This document shows positions 16,701-24,546 of a stretch of DNA of 64,000 bases, piece by piece. The translations under genes were made by a program, and so were the position numbers. This stretch comes from Oscillospiraceae bacterium (GTDB lineage Bacteria > Bacillota > Clostridia > Oscillospirales > Oscillospiraceae). A model generated the notes under the pieces. The model made no database searches. It was not told the DNA's origin and saw only the letters and a program-made list of their open reading frames with translations. Numbering within the stretch: the stretch's first letter is position 1; every line of letters starts with the position of its first letter. The stretch is from positions 330,500-394,499 of the forward strand of contig CAJTEA010000001.1 in the NCBI GenBank assembly GCA_910575265.1, in the 5' to 3' direction.

Positions 16701-18648
16701 GGCCAACGGCAACAACATGAAGCAGTTCAGCGGCCGTGTCATCGCCGCTCTGGACACCCAGGGCCGCGCTGAGTGGGTGTTCTTCCACGACTACACCCCC
16801 GCCCCCAGCAGCACCACCGGTACCCCGGGCTTCCAGGGTAAGGGTATCCACGTCGAGCTGGGTGAGACTGTCGCCCAGGTGAACGCCCTGCTGAGCGCTG
16901 GCAACAATGTTACCGTAGACGGCAACTGGCTGCCCGCCGACACTGCTCTGGGTACTCAGTACCTGAGAGTTCCCGCTGGCCGGACCCTGTACATCAACGG
17001 CGACTTTAACACCGTCGCGCCTCTGGGTGTGGGCAACGTGATGACCATCACCAGCGCGTCTGGCGGCAATATCGTTGTCAACGGCAAGGTTATCGTCAAT
17101 AGCACCACCGCCGGCGCGATCGCCTACAACCTGACCACTGTGAGCGGCGATCTGGAGCTCCGCGACGCCACGTCCTCCAGCTACACCCTGTCCGGCACCA
17201 TCAAGGTTGCTGGCGACATCCGCGGCCTGAATGCCAGTACTGGTGCCTCTCAGACGACCACCCTGAACATCACCGGGCACGTGGAAGCCAACAACGTGAA
17301 TGTGAACGCCGCCGGTTCTGTTATTGTTCAGAGCGTCAACACCCTGATCGCGAACAACGTGGTCGGTAAGCTGTACCTGAACAACACCACCAGCGTTGCC
17401 AGCGGCGCCGCCGACAAGAACGGCTATGTCAAGATTTCCGGCTCTGTCACCGAGTTCTACAACTACAACAAGAACCAGGCCGCCGGCAAGACACCCGAGA
17501 TCGGCACTGCCACCGCCAATTTCGTCAATGGCACCGGGAACGCCACGATCGTGACCGGTAACTGGAATCCCACCAACGCCACCCTGGCGGCTGGTTCCAC
17601 CATCACCTTCCAGGGCGATGGTAAGGCCACTGGCGATGCCGCCGGCATGTTCAAGAACGCCAGCGGTGTGACTGTGGACACCACCAAGGGTTCCTTCACG
17701 GTTGGCGCGACTGACGCGACCAAGGTGAATGCCACCATCAGCAACCCCGTCGTGGTGACTAATGACACCACCGCCCCCTACTCCATCGGTGAGGTTACCT
17801 TCACCTTCGCAAATGATGATCCCACCAAGCCTGTCATGAACGTTGAGGTTATCGTTGCCGATGGCGTAACGACCACTGGCACCAACGATGTCTATGTCGT
17901 GGCTACCACTGGTGAGACGACAACGAACAAGGGGACGACCACGTTCACCGACAGCAAGGCGATTGTGACCTTTGACCTTACGGGTAGCGGCGCTGGTAAG
18001 TTCGACCTGACCCTGACGACCGGCACCGAATACAAGTTCAACATCCAGCTTGCCACGGATTCCGCTGGAACTGACAAGGTCGGCGCCGCTTCGACCGCCT
18101 CCTACACCCACGCGCAGACCTATGCTGTGACTGTGGCCAGCGGCGATAAGGTCGAATTCTACGAGTCCAACCTGGCTGGGAACACTGCTCTTGCGGCGGG
18201 AGCGCACAACTACGCTGCCGGGAAGGTGCTCTATGTGAAGTTGGCCAACACTGCCGCGGATGACTACATCATGAATACCAACAAGGTCGCCGCTGTGAGC
18301 GGCCAGGCGGGATGGTACACCCTTGAGCTGTCTGAGAACGTGAACGGCACCGACGCGGACAACGACAGCACCGGGAAGACCCTTGTGATCGCGAAGGTTG
18401 CCGTAACGGTGACCAGTGTGACCACCAAGGTGGGTGTGTACAAGGACGAAGCGTGCCAGACCGCGGTGACCAATGGCGAGAAGTTTGCCCCCGGAACTAC
18501 GCTGTATGTTAAGGCGAAAGATGCCAATACGCTGAAGACAAGTGTTACGGGTGACTCGGTCTCTGACTACGCGATTGGCTCCAGCGGAACCGCGAGCTTT
18601 AAGATTCTGAAAGCGATCACAGACCCCGATTCCCTGTTCGCCAACTAA
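13753..18648 (+). CDS. Giant SLH-domain surface protein 1
   Basis: A secreted 1631-aa cell-wall protein. A signal peptide (residues 1-27, ending ASA) is followed by about three SLH repeats (~residues 29-195: NGNFDPDRNVTRVEMA, then PFTDVPTWARGYV) that bind secondary wall polymer. The rest is a long Asn/Thr/Asp/Gly-rich beta region. It includes a right-handed-helix-like stretch near residues 1075-1200 (NGDFNTV, GNIVVNGKVIVNSTT) and Ig-like C-terminal segments. There is no LPXTG motif. The start follows AAAGGAGG. The N-terminal ~190 residues are nearly the same as in the proteins at 38429 and 43681, while the rest diverges. A bidirectional terminator and the convergent tail-fibre-like gene follow. 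Confidence 0.93.
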   Translation: MRNLKRALSLTLASVMLLGMMVVGASAKGYPDVDDNDNVEAIEVLQAVQVMRGDENGNFDPDRNVTRVEMAVVMALLLNLDYQYYEATCPFTDVPTWARGYVGACYANGVTSGYSANTYGSNDGITPVQAASMMMRALGYFKYSQDYADGFEVSTVRQGTQVGIFEGVGSSATASMTRNQVARMALNALKSEMVTFTGTPGIEVNGVVVGYRAEYTARTSTESKYQAIERRTSDVSGGNNLNRGQYYVQLGEELYNGDLKLNDDSLDVFGRPSRTWTYMGTEVGTYAKKELLVAEPYTVGVTGRQVYDLLGQATIRDNDLDAYVDGEDNTDDIVKTRLVRTNDSDLPNTGRGVLTEIYLDNDKELITIVSINTYLAQVNSDYSESAENVSITVYDAATSSITKLVDVEDVPGIVDLKKDDWILINWADETANKVVVDVFEPEIMENVEVTGFNSSTEQFDNYNDNDVATRRVTEITTGGTTYKNNRNAWYKQNTLNNYSTDRLVDKTYTIYMDQYGNFIGAELYSGANQYVFITGYDRPKSAIAVSTANANAIFTDGSMGTISVNVTDTNKNIDRYNTDKYNTVSPTNTDYDVWSQHTNHEEMWYTYTLRGDVYTLTPAALWTRHVATQETTVQSNRIRLVPSAITPIANAATGGTGNSYGDNDSVYITVSMGNVDENGGNFQNIRDTKGITEIGGVYTGVQDVKLVYQTGDWAHAVYEEDGSRIVACIVLGEAEGVVDNYAFIRTGAYSERVERNSDARDGGDLTHYWKVDVIINGELKTMEIKSKWESTAGTLVPGTVQELILDTDGYITKINSLPNSLGTTNTGIEYSDNDTTNITDAAAQNKDKVYTNYDYKTNATAGKPDSADLIDYNVYDINIGSDRWSYDGNTVDNTYGAGALSSTACPWNSSYTYANLSVGSGTIVYSGVGTDIFLGGAAQDLGLPYVAGAPAIVYQQIGEKWVYKTYASVESAFGVLYDANPDLANGNNMKQFSGRVIAALDTQGRAEWVFFHDYTPAPSSTTGTPGFQGKGIHVELGETVAQVNALLSAGNNVTVDGNWLPADTALGTQYLRVPAGRTLYINGDFNTVAPLGVGNVMTITSASGGNIVVNGKVIVNSTTAGAIAYNLTTVSGDLELRDATSSSYTLSGTIKVAGDIRGLNASTGASQTTTLNITGHVEANNVNVNAAGSVIVQSVNTLIANNVVGKLYLNNTTSVASGAADKNGYVKISGSVTEFYNYNKNQAAGKTPEIGTATANFVNGTGNATIVTGNWNPTNATLAAGSTITFQGDGKATGDAAGMFKNASGVTVDTTKGSFTVGATDATKVNATISNPVVVTNDTTAPYSIGEVTFTFANDDPTKPVMNVEVIVADGVTTTGTNDVYVVATTGETTTNKGTTTFTDSKAIVTFDLTGSGAGKFDLTLTTGTEYKFNIQLATDSAGTDKVGAASTASYTHAQTYAVTVASGDKVEFYESNLAGNTALAAGAHNYAAGKVLYVKLANTAADDYIMNTNKVAAVSGQAGWYTLELSENVNGTDADNDSTGKTLVIAKVAVTVTSVTTKVGVYKDEACQTAVTNGEKFAPGTTLYVKAKDANTLKTSVTGDSVSDYAIGSSGTASFKILKAITDPDSLFAN

Positions 18649-18668
18649 AAAACTGCTTGGAGCAAACT

Positions 18669-18697
18669 CCCCCGGGCCGCGAGGCCCGGGGGTCCTT
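18669..18697. terminator. Terminator shared by SLH protein 1 and its convergent partner
   Basis: CCCCCGGGCC-GCGA-GGCCCGGGGG, a perfect 10-bp stem followed by TCCTTTT. Stems of the same kind occupy the equivalent place in the other two cassettes. Confidence 0.85.
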
Positions 18698-18701
18698 TTG
18701 C

Positions 18702-19229
18702 TCAGTCTACCGCCAGGAGGGCGACAACGTGGTAGGTGGTATTCGACCCGCACTTCTGGATATCGGCGCTCTGGTTATTGTACCAGCTTACGTAGTTCGA
18801 CCCCCAGGTAATGGGTGTATAGTAGGAGTTATTATTGACATTCACCCCCAGCCCGCCGGGCAGAAGAGCCAGGAAATCGGCGCCCTTTCCGTCGGCGATC
18901 AACACCAGCAGGGGCCTCCCCGGGAAGGTGAGCCGGCTGGGATGGGCGGAACCGTAAGGCCCGGCGCCCACATAGGTCGAATAATAGATCTGGCAGTTGC
19001 CCTTTCTCGACAGCGTGGACGACTGCCCGGATACCGTGCCGGACAGCGTGTTTACTGTCCGCGCCAGCGCTTCCAGCGCCGTGACGTCCGCCTTGTCCTC
19101 CATCGCCTCCGCCTGGGCCGCCAGCGCCGCGTCAAGCTTGGCGTTGTCCGCGTTGAAGTCCTCCATCAGTACCTTGTCCGACTTCTCCCACTGGGAAAGC
19201 CCGTAGCGCTCCGTCTGATTGCTCGCCAT
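18702..19229 (-). CDS. Tail-fibre-like small protein 1
   Basis: A 175-aa protein starting at ATG 19229 after AAAGGAGG. The N-terminus MASNQTERYGLSQWEKSD and the following MEDFNADNAKLDAAL are shared with the proteins at 42386 and 43167. A short coiled-coil-like stretch (residues ~30-75) leads into GNCQIYYSTYVGAG and a variable beta-rich tip ending YHVVALL. This layout is familiar from distal tail-fibre or tail-spike proteins of Firmicute prophages, yet no phage genes lie nearby. No signal peptide is present. It is convergent with SLH protein 1, with ~50 bp between the stop codons. Confidence 0.8.
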   Translation of the reverse strand: MASNQTERYGLSQWEKSDKVLMEDFNADNAKLDAALAAQAEAMEDKADVTALEALARTVNTLSGTVSGQSSTLSRKGNCQIYYSTYVGAGPYGSAHPSRLTFPGRPLLVLIADGKGADFLALLPGGLGVNVNNNSYYTPITWGSNYVSWYNNQSADIQKCGSNTTYHVVALLAVD

Positions 19230-19271
19230 AAATGTTCCTCCTTTAAAATTTGGGGTTCCACAAATACAGCG

Positions 19272-19312
19272 GAAACGCCCCAAAGTGAGACGTTTGGATA
19301 CATTTATTGGGA
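19272..19312 (-). promoter_or_regulatory. Conserved motif upstream of tail-fibre-like gene 1
   Basis: On the minus strand CCAATAAATGTAT, then AAACGTCTCACTTTGGGG. The same ~35-bp block precedes both other tail-fibre-like genes. It probably holds promoter or operator functions. Confidence 0.6.
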
Positions 19313-19438
19313 AGAGGGGGGAAGTGTACCCTGTCTCACATGGGGATTTTCTATCAGATCATATAAAACTTGTATTGGATTCCAGCCGGTTTTTCCGCTA
19401 AACTAACCATATCAACCACAATATGGGAGGTAACGGAC

Positions 19439-20353
19439 ATGAAGAATTTACCCTCTGCCATCACCCTGTGCGAGGTCGGCCTCCGGGACGGCCTGCAAAA
19501 CGAGAAAACCATCCTCTCCGCCGAACAGAAGGTGGAGCTGCTCCGGGGCCTGATCGCCGCCGGCTTCAAGGTCATTGAGGTTGGCTCCTTCATGCACCCC
19601 AAGGCGGTCCCCCAGATGGCCAGCACCGACGAGGTGTACAAGGCCATTGGCGACGTCCCCGGCGTGGAGCTGCGGGCACTGATCCCCAACCTGCGGGGTG
19701 TGAGGCGGGCGGTGGAGTGCGGCTGTAAAAAGGTAAAGCTGAACGTCTCCGCCAGCCGCCAGCACAACCTGAAAAACCTGAACATGACCCCGGAGGAGAG
19801 CGTGGCCGGCTTCGCCGGCTGCGTCCAGGAGGCCCAGGCCAACGGAATCGCCATCTCCGGCTCCATCTCCATGCCCTTCGCCTCCCCCTGGGAGGGCCGT
19901 ATCCCCGAGGCGGACGTGGACGCCATCATCGAGGCTTACCTAAAGGTGGGCATCACCGAGATTTCCCTGTCCGACGCCTCCGGCATGGCGGTGCCCACCC
20001 ACGTCTATGACCTGTGCGCCCATGTCTGGGAGAAGTACCCCCAGGCCAGCTGGTGGCTCCACTTCCACAACACCCGGGGTCTGGCCATGGCCAACATCCT
20101 GGCCGCCATGGAGGCCGGCATGACCCGGTTCGACAGCTCCTTCGGCGGCCTGGGCGGCTGCCCCTTCGTCCCCGGCGCGGCGGGCAACATCTCCACCGAG
20201 GACGTGCTGAACATGTGCGATGAGTCCGGCATCCAGACCGGCGTGGACATCGTCAAGGTGATGGAGCTGTCCCGGACGCTGCGGGAGGCGCTGGACCACG
20301 ACCTGGACAGCTACATCCTCCGGGCCGGCCGGGCCAAAGACCTGATTGTCTGA
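19439..20353 (+). CDS. Hydroxymethylglutaryl-CoA lyase family protein
   Basis: A TIM-barrel aldolase-type lyase of the HMGL-like superfamily, 304 aa, which would cleave HMG-CoA to acetyl-CoA and acetoacetate in the cytoplasm. The metal-binding start CEVGLRDGLQNE and the signature GLGGCPFVPGAAGN with the catalytic cysteine near the C-terminal third are present. The start at ATG 19439 follows GGGAGG. It stands alone between two terminators, with no leucine or mevalonate genes around it. A related acyl-CoA lyase specificity is possible. Confidence 0.9.
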   Translation: MKNLPSAITLCEVGLRDGLQNEKTILSAEQKVELLRGLIAAGFKVIEVGSFMHPKAVPQMASTDEVYKAIGDVPGVELRALIPNLRGVRRAVECGCKKVKLNVSASRQHNLKNLNMTPEESVAGFAGCVQEAQANGIAISGSISMPFASPWEGRIPEADVDAIIEAYLKVGITEISLSDASGMAVPTHVYDLCAHVWEKYPQASWWLHFHNTRGLAMANILAAMEAGMTRFDSSFGGLGGCPFVPGAAGNISTEDVLNMCDESGIQTGVDIVKVMELSRTLREALDHDLDSYILRAGRAKDLIV

Positions 20354-20366
20354 TCCAGAGCGAAAA

Positions 20367-20402
20367 CCGTCCTCCGCGCCGGCGGGGGACGGTTGCTTTT
20401 TC
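20367..20402 (+). terminator. Terminator after HMG-CoA lyase-like gene
   Basis: AACCGTCC and GGACGGTT enclose a GC-rich imperfect stem, followed by GCTTTTT. Confidence 0.75.
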
Positions 20403-20421
20403 GATTCGCTTATGGTAGAAT
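20393..20421 (+). promoter_or_regulatory. Promoter of the ABC-F gene
   Basis: TTGCTT (20393-20398), 17 bp, TAGAAT (20416-20421) with an upstream TGG. The -35 overlaps the T-run of the preceding terminator. Confidence 0.6.
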
Positions 20422-20457
20422 AGCTCCCGAGCATTTGAAAAAGGAGCGGCAAACGCG

Positions 20458-22053
20458 ATGATAACTGTCACTGACCTGAGCCTGAACTACAGCGGCACCC
20501 CGCTGTTTTCCCATGTGGACCTGCAATTCCTCCGGGGCAACTGCTACGGCATCATCGGCGCCAACGGGGCCGGCAAGTCCACATTCCTGAAAATCCTGTC
20601 CGGGGACCTGGAGTCCACCTCCGGGCAGGTGTCCATCCTGCCCAACATCCGTATGTCGGTGCTGAAGCAGGACCAGAACGCCTACGACGCCTACAACGTG
20701 ATGGACACCGTCATCATGGGCAACCAGCGGCTGTATGACATCGGCAAGGAGAAGGAGGCCCTCTACGCCAAGGAGGAAATGACCGACGAGGACGGCATGC
20801 TGGCCTGCCAGCTGGAGGAGGAGTACGCCGAGCTGGGCGGCTGGGAAGCGGAGAGCGACGCCAGCCGGATCCTCCAGGGCCTGGGCATCGGCACCGAATT
20901 CCACTACAACGACATGGCCACCCTGGACGCCCGCCTGAAGGTGAAGGTCCTGCTGGCCCAGGCGCTGTTCGGCAATCCCGACCTGCTGATGATGGACGAG
21001 CCCACCAACAACCTGGACATCGACGCCGTCAACTGGCTGGAGGACTTCCTGCTGGACTTCGAGGGCACGGTGATTGTGGTCTCCCACGACCGGCACTTCC
21101 TCAATACCGTCTGCACCCACATCGTGGACATCGACTACGGAAAGATCAAAATGTATGTGGGCAACTACGACTTCTGGTACGAGTCCTCCCAGCTGGTCCA
21201 GCAGCTCATCAAGAGCCAGAACAAGCGCAACGAGGAGAAGATTAAGGAGCTGCAGGACTTCATCTCCCGCTTCTCCGCCAACAAGTCCAAGAGCAAGCAG
21301 GCCACCGCCCGGCGCAAGCTCCTGGATAAGCTCACCGTGGAGGAGATGCCCGCCTCCTCCCGCCGCTACCCCTGGGTGGGCTTCTCCCCCGACCGGGAGG
21401 TGGGCAAGGACATCCTGTTTGTCACCGACGTGTCTAAGACCATCGACGGGGTGAAGGTGCTGGACAAGGTGTCCTTCATCGTGGGCCACGACGAGAAGAT
21501 CGCCTTTGTGGGGGACAACGAGAACGCCCACACCGCCCTGTTCAAAATTCTGGCCGGCGAGCTGGAGCCGGATGAGGGGACCGTCAAGTGGGGCCAGACG
21601 GCCACCTTCTCCTACTTCCCCAAGGACAATACCCCCTACTTCCAGGAGAACGACAACGACCTGGTCCAGTGGCTGCGCCAGTTCTCCCCCGACCCCCAGG
21701 AGCAGTACCTCCGGGGCTTTCTGGGGCGGATGCTCTTCTCCGGGGACGAGGTCCACAAGCCGGTGAAGGTTCTCTCCGGCGGGGAGAAGGTGCGGTGCAT
21801 GCTCTCCCGGATGATGCTGTCCGGGGCCAACGTCCTGATGCTGGACCAGCCCACCAACCACCTGGACCTGGAGTCCATCGCCGCCCTGAACAAGGGGCTG
21901 GAGGCCGTCAAGTGCAACGTGCTGGTGGCCTCCCACGACCACCAGCTGATTCAGACCGTCTGCAACCGGGTGTTCGACTTCACCGCTGACGGCAGGCTCA
22001 TCGACCGGAAAATGACCTACGACGAGTATCTGGAGAGCCAGAAGGCGGAATAA
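20458..22053 (+). CDS. ABC-F family ATPase, YbiT-like, with one degenerate ATP site
   Basis: A cytoplasmic ribosome-associated type of ABC protein with two nucleotide-binding domains, no membrane part and a charged linker (residues ~245-300). Domain 1 has intact Walker A (GANGAGKST, ~35-42) and Walker B (MMDEPTNNLD, ~178), but its signature reads LDARLKVKV instead of LSGGEKVKV. Domain 2 has intact signature LSGGEKVRCML (~440), but Walker A reads VGDNENAHTALF (~351-362) and Walker B has Gln for the catalytic Glu (LDQPTNHLD, ~464). The changes all fall on one composite site. Antibiotic-resistance ABC-F proteins are an alternative, but the sequence reads closest to YbiT. Confidence 0.92.
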   Translation: MITVTDLSLNYSGTPLFSHVDLQFLRGNCYGIIGANGAGKSTFLKILSGDLESTSGQVSILPNIRMSVLKQDQNAYDAYNVMDTVIMGNQRLYDIGKEKEALYAKEEMTDEDGMLACQLEEEYAELGGWEAESDASRILQGLGIGTEFHYNDMATLDARLKVKVLLAQALFGNPDLLMMDEPTNNLDIDAVNWLEDFLLDFEGTVIVVSHDRHFLNTVCTHIVDIDYGKIKMYVGNYDFWYESSQLVQQLIKSQNKRNEEKIKELQDFISRFSANKSKSKQATARRKLLDKLTVEEMPASSRRYPWVGFSPDREVGKDILFVTDVSKTIDGVKVLDKVSFIVGHDEKIAFVGDNENAHTALFKILAGELEPDEGTVKWGQTATFSYFPKDNTPYFQENDNDLVQWLRQFSPDPQEQYLRGFLGRMLFSGDEVHKPVKVLSGGEKVRCMLSRMMLSGANVLMLDQPTNHLDLESIAALNKGLEAVKCNVLVASHDHQLIQTVCNRVFDFTADGRLIDRKMTYDEYLESQKAE

Positions 22054-22067
22054 ATTTCACAAATTAT

Positions 22068-22096
22068 TGGGGCCGCTCCTTGGAGCGGCCCCTTTT
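22068..22096 (+). terminator. Strong terminator after ABC-F gene
   Basis: GGGGCCGCTCC-TT-GGAGCGGCCCC followed by TTTTT. Confidence 0.9.
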
Positions 22097-22114
22097 TCTG
22101 GTAATAAAACACTA

Positions 22115-22144
22115 TTGAGTCCCCCGGGGGATTCGTGCTATACT
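22115..22144 (+). promoter_or_regulatory. Promoter of SLH-GH25 gene with a palindromic spacer
   Basis: TTGAGT (22115-22120), 18 bp, TATACT (22139-22144). The palindrome TCCCCCGGGGGA (22120-22131) lies in the spacer and could be an operator. Confidence 0.55.
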
Positions 22145-22205
22145 GACAGAGTACGACATGGGAATCCCTTCCCCAACCCCCAATACATAGAGAGCGAGGA
22201 ACACT

Positions 22206-23672
22206 ATGGCACAGAAACCAACCCTGCGGGCCCTGACAGCGGGGCTTACCACCCTGGCGCTCACTCTAGCGCTGACCATCACCCCGGCGCGCGCGACGAA
22301 AACAACTTATGAGGACGTGGACGAGGAGATCTGGTACTTCACCTCCGTGGCCTTCTGTCAGCAGCATGAGCTGATGGACGGCCTGTCCAGCCGTACCTTT
22401 GACCCCGATGGGCTGATGACCCGGGCGACACTGGCCGAGGCCCTCTACCGCCTGGCGGGCCGTCCCGCTGTGGAATCGGAGCCAGAGGATACAGAAGATA
22501 TAGAGAACGCGGAAGCCGCGGAATCAGCGGAGGAAGCGGAGGACACCCTTCCCTTCTCTGACGTGGGGGAAAGCCACCCCAATCTGGACGCCATCCGCTG
22601 GGCCAAGGCCAACGGCGTGGTCAGCGGCTATGAGGACGGGACCTTCGGCCCTGAGGACCCCATCACCCGGGAACAGATCGCCGCCCTGCTCTGGAACCAG
22701 CAGGGACAGCGGGAGGCTCAGGCCGCCCCCTTCACCGACCGGGCGGATGTCTCAGACTGGGCTTCCGGCGCGGTAAACTGGGCCTACAGCGTCAGGCTTA
22801 TGCAGGGCACGGAGACGGGCAGCTTCCTGCCGCTGGATAACACCACCCGGTCTCAGGGCGCGGTTATTGTGATGAACTACGCCAAAGCGTTTTACGGCCT
22901 TCAGCTGGGCTATACCCTGCCCGCGTCTAAGGCCATCGCGGTCAACCAGTACATAGATGATGCCTACTCTCTGGATGAAAATGGCTATCTCTCCTACTCC
23001 GCCGCCCCCTTCACCCGGGGCATCGATGTGTCCGCCCACCAGAAGGAGATCGACTGGCGGAAGGTCGCGGCCACCGGCATGAGCTTTGCCATGGTTCGGG
23101 CGGGCTACCGGGGCTATGGCAGCGGCGCCATCCTCAAGGATACCTACTTCGACGCCAACATGCGGGGCGCGCTGGCCAATGGCATGCAGGTAGGGGTATA
23201 TTTTTTCTCCCAGGCTCTCACTCCCGCCGAGGCGGTGGAGGAGGCCAACCAGCTGCTGGAGTGGATCGGCGACTATCCGGTTACCTACCCGGTGGTCTTT
23301 GACTGGGAGGAGCAGGACCGGGACGATTCCCGCACCCAGGGGACCGATGGCAACACCGTTACCGCCTGCGCCCTGGCCTTCTGCGAGGTCATTGAGGACG
23401 CCGGTTTTATCCCCATGACCTATGGCAGCCCCCTGAAGGTCTACAGCGGCGGTATTCTGCTGGAGCATCTTCAGGACTATCCCTTCTGGCTGGCCAACTA
23501 TACCAAAAATACCGCGCCCACCACCTTCCGTTATCACTATAACATTTGGCAGTACTCCAGTACAGGCCGCGTGGACGGCATCAACGGCAATGTGGACCTG
23601 AATATCTGTTTCACCGACTGGGCCACTTGGAGCAAGGGCGGCGTTCATGAGTGGTGGAAGGGACCGGTTTAA
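22206..23672 (+). CDS. Secreted SLH-anchored GH25 lysozyme
   Basis: A cell-wall muramidase attached to the surface by SLH repeats. A signal peptide (to about residue 29) is followed by three SLH units (residues ~34-85, ~117-170, ~175-235), with a Glu/Ala-rich linker between the first two. A glycoside hydrolase 25 domain (residues ~270-475) follows, with GIDVSAHQ and the acidic active-site motif FDWEEQD. The C-terminal WQYSSTGRVDGINGNVDLN is characteristic of GH25. The order SLH then catalytic domain suggests remodelling of the cell's own peptidoglycan. The ribosome site is weak (GCGAGG). Confidence 0.93.
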   Translation: MAQKPTLRALTAGLTTLALTLALTITPARATKTTYEDVDEEIWYFTSVAFCQQHELMDGLSSRTFDPDGLMTRATLAEALYRLAGRPAVESEPEDTEDIENAEAAESAEEAEDTLPFSDVGESHPNLDAIRWAKANGVVSGYEDGTFGPEDPITREQIAALLWNQQGQREAQAAPFTDRADVSDWASGAVNWAYSVRLMQGTETGSFLPLDNTTRSQGAVIVMNYAKAFYGLQLGYTLPASKAIAVNQYIDDAYSLDENGYLSYSAAPFTRGIDVSAHQKEIDWRKVAATGMSFAMVRAGYRGYGSGAILKDTYFDANMRGALANGMQVGVYFFSQALTPAEAVEEANQLLEWIGDYPVTYPVVFDWEEQDRDDSRTQGTDGNTVTACALAFCEVIEDAGFIPMTYGSPLKVYSGGILLEHLQDYPFWLANYTKNTAPTTFRYHYNIWQYSSTGRVDGINGNVDLNICFTDWATWSKGGVHEWWKGPV

Positions 23673-23677
23673 GCATT

Positions 23678-23694
23678 CGCAACCATCGGTTGCG
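23678..23694 (+). other. Small hairpin after the GH25 gene
   Basis: CGCAACC-AT-CGGTTGCG type stem, without a clear T-run. It could be a weak terminator. Confidence 0.35.
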
Positions 23695-23771
23695 GAAAAT
23701 TCCAGCCCTCCCTGGTGGAGCGCAACCACCCTTTCTGATACCATAGGGTTACGGAAAAGGAGGTACCTGTC

Positions 23772-24428
23772 ATGAAATTGAACGAGAAAATCGCCTATTA
23801 CCGCCGGGAGCGGAAGCTGTCCCAGGAGGAGCTGGCCGCCCGGGTGGGGGTATCCCGTCAGGCGGTAAGCAAATGGGAGCTGGGCGAGGCGTCCCCGGAC
23901 ATCGGCAAGCTGCTGGCCTTGGCAAAAGCGTTCGGCGTAACCACCGACCACCTTTTAAATGAGGGCGAGGGCCCGGAGCGGGACGCGCCCCCGCCCCCGG
24001 AGGCCCCCGCTCCAGTTCCGCCCCCGGCAGATCCCCGGCCGGAGCTGGGGACCAACCTCCCTGGCTTCCTTGGGAGGATGGTTCGCCGCTGGGGCTGGCT
24101 GGCCGGAGTCTATCTGGCCCTCCAGGGGGCGGGCCTGACCCTGTTCGGCCTGATTGGACGATTTATGGTCAATGGCTTTTTCCAGGGCGTGGACAACATG
24201 GAGACGGGCTTTGGCGCTCCTGGCGGCGGCTGGGCCTACAGCGGCCCGCCGGAGTTTGAGGCCGCCATTATGGAGGAACTGGGGATCGCGCGGCCCTCCC
24301 CGCTTTCCAGGTTCCAGTCGGTCATGCTGGCCATTCCTACTCTTGCTTTGGTCATCGGATTGATTATGGTCATCGGCGGGCTGATCCTGGCTTATGCGCT
24401 ATGGAAAAACGGTAAAAGGGGGGAGTGA
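23772..24428 (+). CDS. XRE-family regulator with C-terminal membrane region
   Basis: A 218-aa protein. An N-terminal HTH_3 domain (residues 1-65, core LSQEELAARVGVSRQAVSKW) is joined by a proline-rich linker (residues ~72-98) to two hydrophobic segments (~112-132 and ~190-212). This HTH-plus-membrane design is common in Clostridia, where such proteins may sense membrane or envelope conditions; the signal here is unknown. The start follows AAAAGGAGG. A second protein of similar design is encoded ~120 bp downstream. Confidence 0.88.
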   Translation: MKLNEKIAYYRRERKLSQEELAARVGVSRQAVSKWELGEASPDIGKLLALAKAFGVTTDHLLNEGEGPERDAPPPPEAPAPVPPPADPRPELGTNLPGFLGRMVRRWGWLAGVYLALQGAGLTLFGLIGRFMVNGFFQGVDNMETGFGAPGGGWAYSGPPEFEAAIMEELGIARPSPLSRFQSVMLAIPTLALVIGLIMVIGGLILAYALWKNGKRGE

Positions 24429-24546
24429 GCCCCCGCGCAACCGGAAATTGACAAAAAAATCTTCCAACGCAACAGAAAATCGGTGGAGTTGCGGACCTTA
24501 TTCGGGTATGCTGGAGCCATCCCAACTATCAAGGAGGTACATCCAA

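Noticed and set aside
13699..18753. A 1684-codon open frame antisense to SLH protein 1, and other long antisense frames (for example 153-1349 minus, 20410-21942 minus, 49007-50719 minus)
   Set aside because: They are by-products of high third-position GC in the true genes: composition is Val/Gly/His-rich, with no ribosome sites and no family resemblance.
18702..19229. Tail-fibre-like genes as evidence of a prophage or tailocin
   Set aside because: No capsid, terminase, tape measure, baseplate, holin or integrase genes lie near any of the three copies.
24448..24476. TTGACA at 24448 as a promoter of the second XRE-type gene
   Set aside because: No acceptable -10 hexamer at 16-18 bp spacing; the region may still hold a weak promoter but I cannot support it.
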